A stretch of 64,000 bases of DNA from Schaedlerella arabinosiphila (lineage in GTDB: Bacteria > Bacillota > Clostridia > Lachnospirales > Lachnospiraceae): assembly GCF_003885045.1 (NCBI RefSeq), contig NZ_RHJS01000002.1, positions 1,860,001-1,924,000 on the forward strand. The letters are read 5' to 3'. Position numbers and translations under genes: made by a program. Shown piece after piece: positions 9,075 to 17,438 of this stretch; position 1 is the first letter of the stretch, and each line of letters starts with the position of its first letter. Under the pieces are notes generated by a model. That model was not told the origin of the DNA. It saw only the letters and a list, made by a program, of their open reading frames with translations, and ran no database searches.

Positions 9075-10463
9075 TTACCGATTCTTTAAATATGCATCAA
9101 TTCCCCGTGCGCCGGCTTTGCCCGCGCCCATGGCAAGAATCACCGTAGCCGCGCCTGTCACCGCGTCTCCGCCGGCATATACGCCTTCCTTGGAGGTCTT
9201 GCCGAACTCCTCGTCCGCAACGATGCATTTCCACCGGTTGGTCTCCAGCCCCTTCGTGGTAGAGGAGATCAGCGGGTTGGGGGATGTGCCCAGGGACATG
9301 ATCACCGTATCCACCTCGATCTCGTACTCGGACCCCGGAACCTCCACGGGACGTCTTCTTCCGGATGCGTCAGGCTCGCCCAGTTCCATCTTGATGACTT
9401 TCATGCCCTTTACATTGCCGCTGTCATCGACGAAGATCTCCTTCGGGTTGGTGAGCAGGTCGAAGATCACGCCCTCTTCCTTCGCGTGATGAACCTCTTC
9501 CACTCTGGCCGGAAGCTCCGCCTCGCTTCTTCTGTAGACAATATGTACCTCCGCGCCGAGACGCAGCGCCGTTCTTGCAGCGTCCATGGCCACGTTTCCG
9601 CCGCCTACGACCGCCACCTTCTTTCCGCCCGCGATGGGGGTATCGTAGGAATCGTCAAAGGCTTTCATCAAATTGCTTCTGGTCAGGTATTCGTTTGCGG
9701 AGAATACGCCGTTGGCATTTTCCCCGGGGATGCCCATGAACATCGGAAGCCCTGCGCCGGAACCGATAAATACGGCCTCGAAGCCTTCTTCCTCAATGAG
9801 CTGGTCGATGGTGGTGGACTTTCCGATGACCACGTTTGTCTCGAACTTGACGCCCAGCTCTTTCACCTTCTCGATCTCCTTTGCAACCACCTTCTGCTTC
9901 GGAAGACGAAATTCCGGAATCCCGTATACCAGCACGCCGCCCAGTTCGTGGAGCGCCTCGAATACCGTCACCTCGTATCCCATCTTTGCCAGATCTCCCG
10001 CGCAGGTCAGGCCGGAGGGGCCGGAACCGATCACCGCCACCTTATGTCCGTTGGTCGTCTCCGGACCTTCCGGATTGATGTCGTGCTCCAGCGCGTAATC
10101 CGCAACAAACCGCTCCAGCTTGCCGATGGATACCGGTTCGCCCTTGATTCCCCGGATGCATTTTCCTTCGCACTGGGATTCCTGAGGACATACGCGTCCG
10201 CAGATCGCCGGCAGCGCCGAGGATTTTCCGATCACCTTATATGCTTCTTCGATATTTCCTTCTTTGACTTCTTTGATAAATCCCGGAATGTCAATGGCTA
10301 CCGGGCATCCGCTGATGCACTTCGCATTCTTGCAGTTGATACAGCGGGAAGCTTCTTCCATGGCCTCCTCCTGATTGTAGCCCAGACAAACCTCCTCAAA
10401 ATTCGCCGCACGTACCTTTGGCTCCTGTTCTCTGACAGGCACTTTCTTCAATACATCTGCCAT
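9075..10463 (-). CDS. gltA: NADPH-dependent glutamate synthase-like / NfnA-type large subunit
   Basis: A 462-residue flavoprotein. An N-terminal Cys-rich iron-sulfur domain begins with CINCKNAKCISGCPVA, followed by an FAD site GSGPSGLTCAGDLA and an NADPH site GGGNVAMDAA. Usually annotated GltA, but with no GltB-type large subunit nearby and with the ferredoxin-reductase-like partner directly upstream, it fits the bifurcating NADH-dependent ferredoxin:NADP oxidoreductase (NfnA/NfnB, also SudA/SudB) better. The start ATG shares a base with the stop of its partner (TAATG), so translation is coupled. Confidence 0.85.
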   Translation of the reverse strand: MADVLKKVPVREQEPKVRAANFEEVCLGYNQEEAMEEASRCINCKNAKCISGCPVAIDIPGFIKEVKEGNIEEAYKVIGKSSALPAICGRVCPQESQCEGKCIRGIKGEPVSIGKLERFVADYALEHDINPEGPETTNGHKVAVIGSGPSGLTCAGDLAKMGYEVTVFEALHELGGVLVYGIPEFRLPKQKVVAKEIEKVKELGVKFETNVVIGKSTTIDQLIEEEGFEAVFIGSGAGLPMFMGIPGENANGVFSANEYLTRSNLMKAFDDSYDTPIAGGKKVAVVGGGNVAMDAARTALRLGAEVHIVYRRSEAELPARVEEVHHAKEEGVIFDLLTNPKEIFVDDSGNVKGMKVIKMELGEPDASGRRRPVEVPGSEYEIEVDTVIMSLGTSPNPLISSTTKGLETNRWKCIVADEEFGKTSKEGVYAGGDAVTGAATVILAMGAGKAGARGIDAYLKNR

Positions 10464-11353
10464 TAGTTGTCACCTCCGCAATTTCCGCATCCGCCGTGAT
10501 GTGTGTCGCCTTCCGTAAGCTTGAGCATTGCACGGCCTTCTTCTGTCTTATACATCTGGCTTCTCTTCATCGCCTGGTCAAAGTCTACCAGGTGTCCGTC
10601 AAATTCCGGCCCGTCCACGCATGCAAACTTGATCTGGTCTCCTACCTGCAGACGGCAGGCGCCGCACATGCCGGTTCCGTCCACCATGATCGGGTTCATG
10701 CTGACGATCGTGGGAAGCCCCAGCTTCTTTGTCAGGAGGCAGACAAACTTCATCATGATCATCGGTCCGATGGCCACGCACACGTCGTAGTTCTTGCCTT
10801 CCTTCTGCACAAGATCCTCAATCACAGCCGTAACCATACCGGAACGGCCGTAGGAGCCGTCGTCCGTCGTCACGTACAGATTTCCCGAAACCGCTTCCAG
10901 TTCCTGTTCCAGGATGACCATATCCTTTGTCTTGGCGCCCAGGACCACATCCGCCTCGATCCCGTGCTCGTGGAGCCATTTTACCTGTGGATATACAGGG
11001 GCAGCCCCCACGCCGCCTGCCACAAAGAGCATCTTTTTCTTTTTCAGTTCTTCGGGAGCTTCATTTACAAATTCAGACGCGCATCCAAGCGGTCCTACGA
11101 AATCACGGAACGCATCCCCTTCCTTCAAGTCTGCCATCTTCGTGGTGGAAGCCCCAACCTCCTGGAATACGATGGTGATTGTTCCCGCTTCGCGGTCATA
11201 ATCGCAGATCGTAAGCGGAATCCTCTCTCCCTTGTCGTCCATCTTCACGATCACAAACTGTCCCGGCTGACAATGCTTTGCAACACGCGGCGCAAGTACG
11301 TCCATGAGAATAATCTTATCAGCCAGTTTTTCTGCCTTTAAAATCTTGTACAT
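10463..11353 (-). CDS. Ferredoxin-NADP reductase-like small subunit (NfnB/SudB type)
   Basis: A 296-residue protein with FAD-binding and NAD-binding domains of the ferredoxin-reductase fold, then a 2Fe-2S Cys cluster (GMCGACRLQVG, FACVDGPEFDGH). A Cys/His-rich tail closes it (HHGGCGNCGG). The start ATG at 11353 has GGAGGAAGAAC directly upstream. Coupled by a one-base overlap to the large subunit, it probably forms the heterodimer that links NADH, ferredoxin and NADPH pools. The extra CGNCGG tail could bind metal. Confidence 0.85.
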   Translation of the reverse strand: MYKILKAEKLADKIILMDVLAPRVAKHCQPGQFVIVKMDDKGERIPLTICDYDREAGTITIVFQEVGASTTKMADLKEGDAFRDFVGPLGCASEFVNEAPEELKKKKMLFVAGGVGAAPVYPQVKWLHEHGIEADVVLGAKTKDMVILEQELEAVSGNLYVTTDDGSYGRSGMVTAVIEDLVQKEGKNYDVCVAIGPMIMMKFVCLLTKKLGLPTIVSMNPIMVDGTGMCGACRLQVGDQIKFACVDGPEFDGHLVDFDQAMKRSQMYKTEEGRAMLKLTEGDTHHGGCGNCGGDN

Positions 11354-11487
11354 GTTCTTCCTCCTGGTATTATAACCATCTATTTGGCTGCCAGAAACAG
11401 CAGCCCTTGCCATAACATATCATACGATATTCCTCATCTGTTGACAAGTATTGTTTTCTGTTAATTTTTGAAACTGCTCACAGTTTA

Positions 11488-11524
11488 GTTACAGTTCGCG
11501 GCCGGTTGGGCCGTGAACTGTAAC
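11488..11524. repeat. Short copy of a dispersed MITE-like repeat (two facing ends)
   Basis: A 37-bp perfect-looking hairpin: GTTACAGTTCGCGGCC, a 5-bp loop, then GGCCGTGAACTGTAAC (15 of 16 paired). The same unit forms the right end of the 27290-27486 element and one end of the 42943-43086 element. It sits between the adh stop and the NfnB-like start. A second small hairpin (GGGCAG...CTGCCC, about 11525-11549) lies beside it and could end adh transcripts. No clear target duplication is seen. Confidence 0.7.
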
Positions 11525-11558
11525 GGGCAGACACCGTGTGCCTGCCCCTTGTCAGAAA

Positions 11559-12740
11559 TTAAAAATCAACCTCTGTTCCGTAATATGTACATGTCAGTAA
11601 TTTTTCCATTGCTGCCGGATCAATGGCCCGCGGATTTGATCCTGTACATGCATCGCCTACTGCCAGCTCTGCAATCTTTGCAACTTTTTCCTTGAACTCA
11701 TCCTCGTTGATTCCGAAGTCTTTCAGTGTCTTCGGAATATTCAGCTCTACGTTGAATGCGTCGATCTTCGCGCACAGGCTGTTGATCAGCGCTTTCTCGG
11801 ATGTTCCCTCCAGACCCATTCTCCGTGCGATCTCCGCGTAGCGGCTTGCAGCGGTGGGTTCTTTTGCGTTGTATTTGATTACATAAGGCAGGTAGATGGC
11901 ATTTGCGCAGCCGTGCGGGATATGTCCTGTGGAGAATGCCGCGCCGGTCTTGTGCGCCATGGAATGTACGATCCCAAGCAGTGCGTTGGAGAATGCCATT
12001 CCTGCAAGGCACTGTGCATAGTGCATCTGCTCCCTGGCATCCATATTGCAGTGGTAGGAAGCCGGAAGGTAATCCAGAACCATCTCAATGGCCTGCAGCG
12101 CCAGCGGATCGGTAAACGGTCCGTTCAGCGTAGATACATAGGCTTCTACAGCGTGCGTCAAAGCGTCCATTCCGGTGTATGCAACCTGCTTTACAGGAAG
12201 TCCGGTTACCAGATCCGGATCAACGATGGCCACATCCGGCGTGATGTTGAAGTCTGCCAGAGGATACTTCACGCCTGTGCTGTAGTTCGTGATTACGGAA
12301 AATGCGGTCACTTCCGTGGCGGTTCCCGATGTGGACGGGATCGCGCAGAATTTTGCCTTCTGCCTCAGTTCCGGGAAGTTAAACGGGATGCACAGATCCT
12401 CAAAGGTTACGTCCGGATACTCATAAAATGCCCACATAGCCTTTGCCGCGTCGATCGGAGATCCGCCGCCCATGGATACGATCCAGTCCGGCTCAAACGC
12501 GCGCATTGCCTCCGCGCCTTTCATTACGGTCTCAACAGACGGGTCCGGCTCAACGCCTTCGAACAATTCTACTTCCATGCCTGCTTCTTTCAGGTAGCCC
12601 ACTGCCCGGTCCAAAAATCCCTGACGCTTCATGGAGCCGCCGCCCACAACGAGGATGGCTTTCTTTCCTCTCAGGTTCTTCAGCTCTTCTAAGCATCCTT
12701 TTCCGTGGTACACGTCTCTTGGTAATGTAAATCTGCTCAT
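11559..12740 (-). CDS. Iron-containing alcohol dehydrogenase
   Basis: A 393-residue group III (Fe-dependent) alcohol dehydrogenase. It has the NAD site GGGSPIDAAKA and the metal-binding histidine block HSMAHKTGAAFSTGHIPHG. The ATG at 12740 has AAGGAG nine bases upstream; an earlier in-frame ATG overlaps that ribosome site and is rejected. It probably reduces an aldehyde such as acetaldehyde or butyraldehyde to recycle NADH; exact substrate unknown. It has its own promoter (12793-12821). Confidence 0.9.
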   Translation of the reverse strand: MSRFTLPRDVYHGKGCLEELKNLRGKKAILVVGGGSMKRQGFLDRAVGYLKEAGMEVELFEGVEPDPSVETVMKGAEAMRAFEPDWIVSMGGGSPIDAAKAMWAFYEYPDVTFEDLCIPFNFPELRQKAKFCAIPSTSGTATEVTAFSVITNYSTGVKYPLADFNITPDVAIVDPDLVTGLPVKQVAYTGMDALTHAVEAYVSTLNGPFTDPLALQAIEMVLDYLPASYHCNMDAREQMHYAQCLAGMAFSNALLGIVHSMAHKTGAAFSTGHIPHGCANAIYLPYVIKYNAKEPTAASRYAEIARRMGLEGTSEKALINSLCAKIDAFNVELNIPKTLKDFGINEDEFKEKVAKIAELAVGDACTGSNPRAIDPAAMEKLLTCTYYGTEVDF

Positions 12741-12792
12741 GCTACACATCTCCTTATGTATGTTCTATAATGTTATGGATTTAACGATAATT

Positions 12793-12821
12793 ATTATAGC
12801 ACTGTGAAACTTTTAACACAA
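12793..12821 (-). promoter_or_regulatory. Promoter of the alcohol dehydrogenase gene with a possible Rex-like dyad
   Basis: On the minus strand TTGTGT (12816-12821) and TATAAT (12793-12798) are 17 bp apart. The -35 region overlaps an imperfect dyad with TGTG and CACA arms ten bases apart (12802-12821). Rex operators have related arms but usually an 8-bp inner gap, so assignment to Rex is only a suggestion. Confidence 0.5.
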
Positions 12822-12873
12822 GCAGATTTACTAAAATTTTCGAAAAAATTCTATGAAATTTATACGAATTATC

Positions 12874-14745
12874 CTACTCAAACTGCAGGGTGTAATTCCG
12901 CTTTGTCACCGGTGTCATTTTACCCGCATCGCTGATCAGCACGGCGGAAAAGATCAGGCTGCCGTTCCCTTCGGTCACGTCCAGAGGCCCGGTATACATC
13001 TGCGACGCGGCGGAAGGCGTACTTCCGTCGGTGGTGTAATAGGCGGTATACCCTTCCGGAACCTGGATAGAGATCTGGAACGCCTCGCTGTACTTTCCGG
13101 TGGACGGATTCACCGCCGGGGCTCCCTCTCCCTCCCGCTCCACCGTATAGGTCCTGGTGGCTGTGAGGCTGGGAATCCCTTTTTTATTGATGCAGACCGC
13201 CTTGAGAACGGTGGTTCCGTCATTTAAGAGGATGGGTTCCGTGTAGGGTGTGCTCGATTGGGTAGGCGTGCTCCCGTCGTCGGTATAATAAATGTCCCCG
13301 TCCCCTGTCAGCGCGATCTCCTGCACTTCCTTGTAGGTGCCCTCCTCCATGCTGAACTTTGGTGCCTCGGACACATAGTCCGAAACCTTGGACAGCACGG
13401 AAGCATCGCAGCCGTCCAGCAGCGGAGAGATCTTTTCGGTCTGCTCCGTTTCCAGATAAAACCGGATCGCCGCATCGTAAAGGTCTGCGTTTTCCGGCTG
13501 GGAATCAATGGCCGTAATGAAGACCTCTTCCGCTTTGTCCAGGTTCTTCTGCTGGATGTAGACCTTTGCCAGTCCGGTATAGGCTTCCGCCTTTTTCACG
13601 TCTTTTCTGAGGGCTTGTTCAAAATAACTCTCCGCAGAGGTATATTCTCCGGACTGCAGGGCCTTCTGTCCCTTCCCCACCGCGCCGGCATAGGAATTTT
13701 GGTAGAGGAAGAAAACCAGCACCGCGCCCGCCGCCAGGATCATACAGAAGACGGCCAGTACTTTCTGCATGCGCTTCTTTGCGGAACGCTTTTTCCTCAT
13801 CCGCCGCTGCTGCCTTCCCTGGGCATCCTGCCGGATCTCCCCGGTGCCCTGCCTTCTGCCCTCGGAATCCGTCTGATGCATTCCCGACGTCTCCCGGCGG
13901 AGGCTGCCCGTATTGCGGCGCATGTCCGAACCCTCTCTCCGGTCATAGCCTTCATTCAGGCCGGCCCCGGCCTCTCTTGCGGCATAACCGCCGTCCCGGT
14001 TCCAGGCTCCGGTATATCCCTGGGCCCCATTTCCGGCAGTTCTCCCGGCATAGCCGGTTTCACGCATTCCGCTTCCGGTGTTTCTTCCGGCATAGCCGGT
14101 TTCACGTATCCCGCTTCCGGTGTTTCTCCCGGCATAACCGGTTTCACGCATCCCGCTTCCGGTGTTTCTCCCGGCATAACCGGTTTCGCGCATCCCGCTT
14201 CCGGTGTTTCTCCCGGCATAACCGGTTTCGCGCATTCCGCTTCCGGTATTCCTTCCTGTATAGCCGGTTTCGCGCATTCCGCTTCCGGCAGTTCTTCCTG
14301 TATAGCCGGTTCCCCGCATCCCGTTTCCGGCGGTTCGCCCGGCGTAACCGGAATCCCAGGCAGTATTCCCGGGATTCCTGGGCACGTAATCCGTTCCCCG
14401 GGCGGATGTATTGCCGTTTCCGTAACGGGACTGGGACGGCGTCCGGGTGTACTGGGAGCGGATTCGGCTCATCTCTCCCTGGCTCAGCACCCGCGTTGAG
14501 CTTCTGTACTCCCCCTGGTTCAGCACACGGGTGGCATAGTCATTTTCACGTTCTTCACGGCTCCGGTAACGTCTCAGATCACTGGAATCAATGGGACGAG
14601 TCGCATATTCCACAGAGCCCTTTACTTCGCGGGCAAGGACATCCTCCAACGGATTGTAGTCAGGTACAATCTGCACTTCCATATGGCAGGCCGGACAGAT
14701 CAGCTGACCCTCTGGGATCTCAGCGCCGCAGTTTCTACATCTCAT
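12874..14745 (-). CDS. Zinc-ribbon, RG-repeat, TPR and chitobiase-like-domain membrane protein
   Basis: A 623-residue multidomain protein. Residues 1-25 form a zinc ribbon (CRNCGAEIP, CPACH). Residues 137-246 hold about eight near-identical 14-residue repeats (consensus RNTGSGMRETGYAG), encoded by 42-bp repeats. A basic stretch precedes one transmembrane helix (about 329-348), then TPR-like repeats (about 355-440), and a C-terminal region with two CHB_HEX/FN3-like modules (YYTDDGSTPTQSSTPYT and YYTTDGSTPSAASQMYT). The first part should be cytoplasmic and the TPR and beta modules outside. Function unknown. The repeat number may vary between strains. Confidence 0.75.
   Translation of the reverse strand: MRCRNCGAEIPEGQLICPACHMEVQIVPDYNPLEDVLAREVKGSVEYATRPIDSSDLRRYRSREERENDYATRVLNQGEYRSSTRVLSQGEMSRIRSQYTRTPSQSRYGNGNTSARGTDYVPRNPGNTAWDSGYAGRTAGNGMRGTGYTGRTAGSGMRETGYTGRNTGSGMRETGYAGRNTGSGMRETGYAGRNTGSGMRETGYAGRNTGSGIRETGYAGRNTGSGMRETGYAGRTAGNGAQGYTGAWNRDGGYAAREAGAGLNEGYDRREGSDMRRNTGSLRRETSGMHQTDSEGRRQGTGEIRQDAQGRQQRRMRKKRSAKKRMQKVLAVFCMILAAGAVLVFFLYQNSYAGAVGKGQKALQSGEYTSAESYFEQALRKDVKKAEAYTGLAKVYIQQKNLDKAEEVFITAIDSQPENADLYDAAIRFYLETEQTEKISPLLDGCDASVLSKVSDYVSEAPKFSMEEGTYKEVQEIALTGDGDIYYTDDGSTPTQSSTPYTEPILLNDGTTVLKAVCINKKGIPSLTATRTYTVEREGEGAPAVNPSTGKYSEAFQISIQVPEGYTAYYTTDGSTPSAASQMYTGPLDVTEGNGSLIFSAVLISDAGKMTPVTKRNYTLQFE
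14008..14337 (-). repeat. 42-bp coding tandem repeats
   Basis: About eight in-frame copies of a 42-bp unit inside the zinc-ribbon protein gene. Central copies differ by one to three bases and the outer ones diverge more (RTAGNGMRG..., RTAGNGAQGYTG). This points to recent expansion by slippage or unequal recombination. Confidence 0.85.
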
Positions 14746-14775
14746 GTTGTGCTTCCCCCTTATTTACGCACTGTG

Positions 14776-15612
14776 CTACCGCATTGTTTCTACGCAATTA
14801 TTCATCAGCATGGCGATGGTCATCGGCCCTACTCCTCCCGGAACCGGTGTAATCGCCGATGCCTTTTCAGACACCTGGTCGAACGCCACGTCTCCGCAGA
14901 GCCTGCCGTTCTCGTCGCGGTGCATTCCCACGTCGATCACCACCGCCCCGTCTTTCACATAATCAGCGCCGATAAACCGGCGTTTTCCCATGGCCACGAT
15001 GAGGATATCCGCCCGTTTTGTGATCTCTTTCAGATCCCTGGTATGGGAATGGGCAACGGTCACCGTGGCATGCTCCCGCAGAAGCAGCGCCGCCATCGGT
15101 TTGCCTACGATGTTGCTCCTCCCCACGATCACGCATTCCTTCCCGTCTATGGAAATGCCGGAACGCTTCAAGAGCTGGATGATTCCGGCAGGCGTACAGG
15201 AAAGAAACCCCGGCTCCCCTATCCAGAGTTTTCCTACGCTGACCGGATGGAACCCGTCCACGTCCTTGTCCGGTGAAATGGCCCGGATCACCTTGTCTTC
15301 GTCGATGTGGGCCGGAAGCGGGAGCTGCACCAGGATTCCGTTCACATGCCCGTCCTGGTTCAGCTTCTCCACCAGGGCGAGAAGCTCCTCCTCCTCCACG
15401 GTCTCCGAAAGCTCATAGGCTTCTGAACGGATTCCGATATAGGCACAGGCCCTCTTTTTATTGTTTACGTATACGCAGGAGGCGGGATCCTGCCCTACCT
15501 GCACCACGGCAAGGCATATCTCCTTTCCTTGGCGGTTCAGCGCTTCTACTTCTGCTTTCAATTCGTCTTTTATCTCGTTGGAAATCTGCTTTCCGTCTAT
15601 CAACTGTGCCAT
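14776..15612 (-). CDS. folD: Methylene-THF dehydrogenase / cyclohydrolase FolD
   Basis: A 278-residue bifunctional enzyme converting 5,10-methylene-THF to 10-formyl-THF. Visible motifs are the catalytic region YVNNKKRACAYIGI, QLPLPAHI, DVDGFHP, the NADP site GRSNIVGKP and the C-terminal PVPGGVGPMT. It lies about 120 bp downstream of fhs; together they form the one-carbon folate branch that charges and interconverts formyl-THF. Full length. Confidence 0.96.
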   Translation of the reverse strand: MAQLIDGKQISNEIKDELKAEVEALNRQGKEICLAVVQVGQDPASCVYVNNKKRACAYIGIRSEAYELSETVEEEELLALVEKLNQDGHVNGILVQLPLPAHIDEDKVIRAISPDKDVDGFHPVSVGKLWIGEPGFLSCTPAGIIQLLKRSGISIDGKECVIVGRSNIVGKPMAALLLREHATVTVAHSHTRDLKEITKRADILIVAMGKRRFIGADYVKDGAVVIDVGMHRDENGRLCGDVAFDQVSEKASAITPVPGGVGPMTIAMLMNNCVETMR

Positions 15613-15642
15613 ATACTTTCTCCTTCAACTCCAAAAACTTCT

Positions 15643-15723
15643 TCAACGCCTAAATCTAAGGCAGCGCCCCCTCACATTCGTTCGAGGGCAAATCGTCGGA
15701 AAGCATGAAAAAATGCTCCGCAT
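15643..15723 (-). CDS. Possible 26-residue leader peptide between fhs and folD
   Basis: An ATG at 15723 has AGGAGG six bases upstream and opens a 26-codon frame (MRSIFSCFPT...) with several Cys and Arg, ending just before the folD ribosome site. It overlaps an 8-bp inverted repeat (GGAAAGCA/TGCTTTCC). It resembles no family I know. It could be a leader peptide or chance. Confidence 0.25.
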   Translation of the reverse strand: MRSIFSCFPTICPRTNVRGRCLRFRR

Positions 15724-15733
15724 TGCTTTCCTC

Positions 15734-17404
15734 CTAAAAGAGACCTGTAATCTTTCCGTCGGCGGATACGTCGATCTGATTTGCCGCGGGAACTTTCGGG
15801 AGTCCCGGCATGGTCATAATCGCCCCCGTCAGCGCGACCACAAAACCGGCACCTGCGCTGACATAGACCTCCCGGATATGGATGTCAAAATTCTCCGGCC
15901 GTCCAAGCCTGGACGCGTCGTCGGAAAGGGAGTACTGGTTCTTCGCCATACAGACGGGGAACTCCCCGAAGCCAAGGGCTTCGATCCTGGCAAGCTGCTT
16001 TTCGGCAGCCGGCTCATAGACCACCTTTCCTGCGCCGTAGATTTCCCGGGAAATGGTCTCGATCTTTTCCTTCAGAGACAGGCTGTCCTCATACAGCGTA
16101 TGGAAGCTGCTCTTCTTCGTCTCCAATGTTTCCAGCACCTTTTCTGCCAGGGCGATGCCGCCCTCCCCGCCCTTTTCCCAGACTTCGGAAAGGGCAAATT
16201 CGCAGCCTTTTTCCTCACAGAATCGGCGGATAAACTGGTTTTCCGCCTCCGTATCCGTGACAAAGGAATTGAGGGTTACCACGACCGGAACGCCGTACTT
16301 TTGTATATTTTCAATGTGCTTCTCCAGATTCACGATTCCTTTTTTCAGGGCATCCAGATTTTCCGTACCCAGATCCGCTTTCAAAACCCCGCCGTTATAC
16401 TTCAAAGCGCGCACGGTTGCAACCAAAACCACCGCATCCGGCTTCAGCCCCGCTTTTCTGCACTTGATATCCAAAAATTTTTCCGCGCCCAGGTCCGCTC
16501 CGAAGCCTGCTTCCGTGATGGTGATGTCGCTCATCTTCAGAGCCGTCTTCGTGGCCCGCACGCTGTTGCAGCCGTGGGCAATGTTGGCAAAGGGACCGCC
16601 GTGAACCAGCGCCGGCGTATGCTCCAGGGTCTGGATCAGGTTCGGCTTGATGGCATCCTTTAGGAGGGCCGTCATGGCTCCGGTTGCCTCAAGCTGGTCT
16701 GCCGTGACAGGCTCCCCGGCAAAATTGTAGGCCACGATGATCCTGCCCAGTCTCTTTTTGAGGTCCTGCAGGTCGTCCGCCAGACAGAGAACCGCCATGA
16801 TCTCCGAGGCAACGGTGATGACAAAATGGTCTTCCCGGACCATTCCGTCCATTTTATTGCCAAGCCCTACGACGATGTTGCGCAGTACCCGGTCGTTCAT
16901 ATCCAGGCAGCGCTTCCACACCACCTGCCGGGGGTCGATCTGCAGCGCGTTTCCCTGCTGGATGTGGTTGTCCAGCATAGCCGCCAGCAGGTTGTTTGCG
17001 GAGGTAATGGCATGGAAATCCCCTGTGAAATGCAGGTTCAGATCTTCCATCGGAACCACCTGCGCATAGCCGCCGCCGGCCGCCCCTCCCTTAATCCCGA
17101 AGCAGGGCCCAAGGGACGGTTCACGGAGCGCGATGACGGCATTTTTTCCCAGTTTGGCCATGGCCTGCCCCAGGCCGATGGTTGTGGTGGTCTTGCCCTC
17201 TCCGGCAGGGGTGGGATTGATGGCTGTCACAAGAACCAGCTTCCCGTCCTCATTGTCCTTGACCTTCTCCCAGAACCCGTCGGAAAGCTTTGCCTTGTAC
17301 TTTCCGTAAAGCTCCAGGTCTTCCGCCGCGATCCCCGCTCTCTCTGCGACCTCTGTAATTGGCTGCATCACTGCTTCCTGTGCAATCTGAATATCTGTCT
17401 TCAT
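15734..17404 (-). CDS. fhs: Formate-tetrahydrofolate ligase
   Basis: A 556-residue enzyme making 10-formyl-THF from formate, THF and ATP. The P-loop-like [15 protein letters not shown] and the active-site block [17 protein letters not shown] are intact, as is the C-terminal [15 protein letters not shown]. The ATG at 17404 has CAGGAGGG seven bases upstream; the frame runs further upstream but without family residues. It is followed by folD and lies just downstream of ftsK. The Wood-Ljungdahl acetogenic genes are not in view, so this may serve purine synthesis only. Confidence 0.96.
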   Translation of the reverse strand: MKTDIQIAQEAVMQPITEVAERAGIAAEDLELYGKYKAKLSDGFWEKVKDNEDGKLVLVTAINPTPAGEGKTTTTIGLGQAMAKLGKNAVIALREPSLGPCFGIKGGAAGGGYAQVVPMEDLNLHFTGDFHAITSANNLLAAMLDNHIQQGNALQIDPRQVVWKRCLDMNDRVLRNIVVGLGNKMDGMVREDHFVITVASEIMAVLCLADDLQDLKKRLGRIIVAYNFAGEPVTADQLEATGAMTALLKDAIKPNLIQTLEHTPALVHGGPFANIAHGCNSVRATKTALKMSDITITEAGFGADLGAEKFLDIKCRKAGLKPDAVVLVATVRALKYNGGVLKADLGTENLDALKKGIVNLEKHIENIQKYGVPVVVTLNSFVTDTEAENQFIRRFCEEKGCEFALSEVWEKGGEGGIALAEKVLETLETKKSSFHTLYEDSLSLKEKIETISREIYGAGKVVYEPAAEKQLARIEALGFGEFPVCMAKNQYSLSDDASRLGRPENFDIHIREVYVSAGAGFVVALTGAIMTMPGLPKVPAANQIDVSADGKITGLF

Positions 17405-17438
17405 TCGTATCCCTCCTGAATGTATGCAATTGTGTCGG

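Noticed and set aside
14008-14337. 42-bp repeats considered as a CRISPR array
   Set aside because: Repeats are contiguous and in frame, with no unique spacers and no cas genes.
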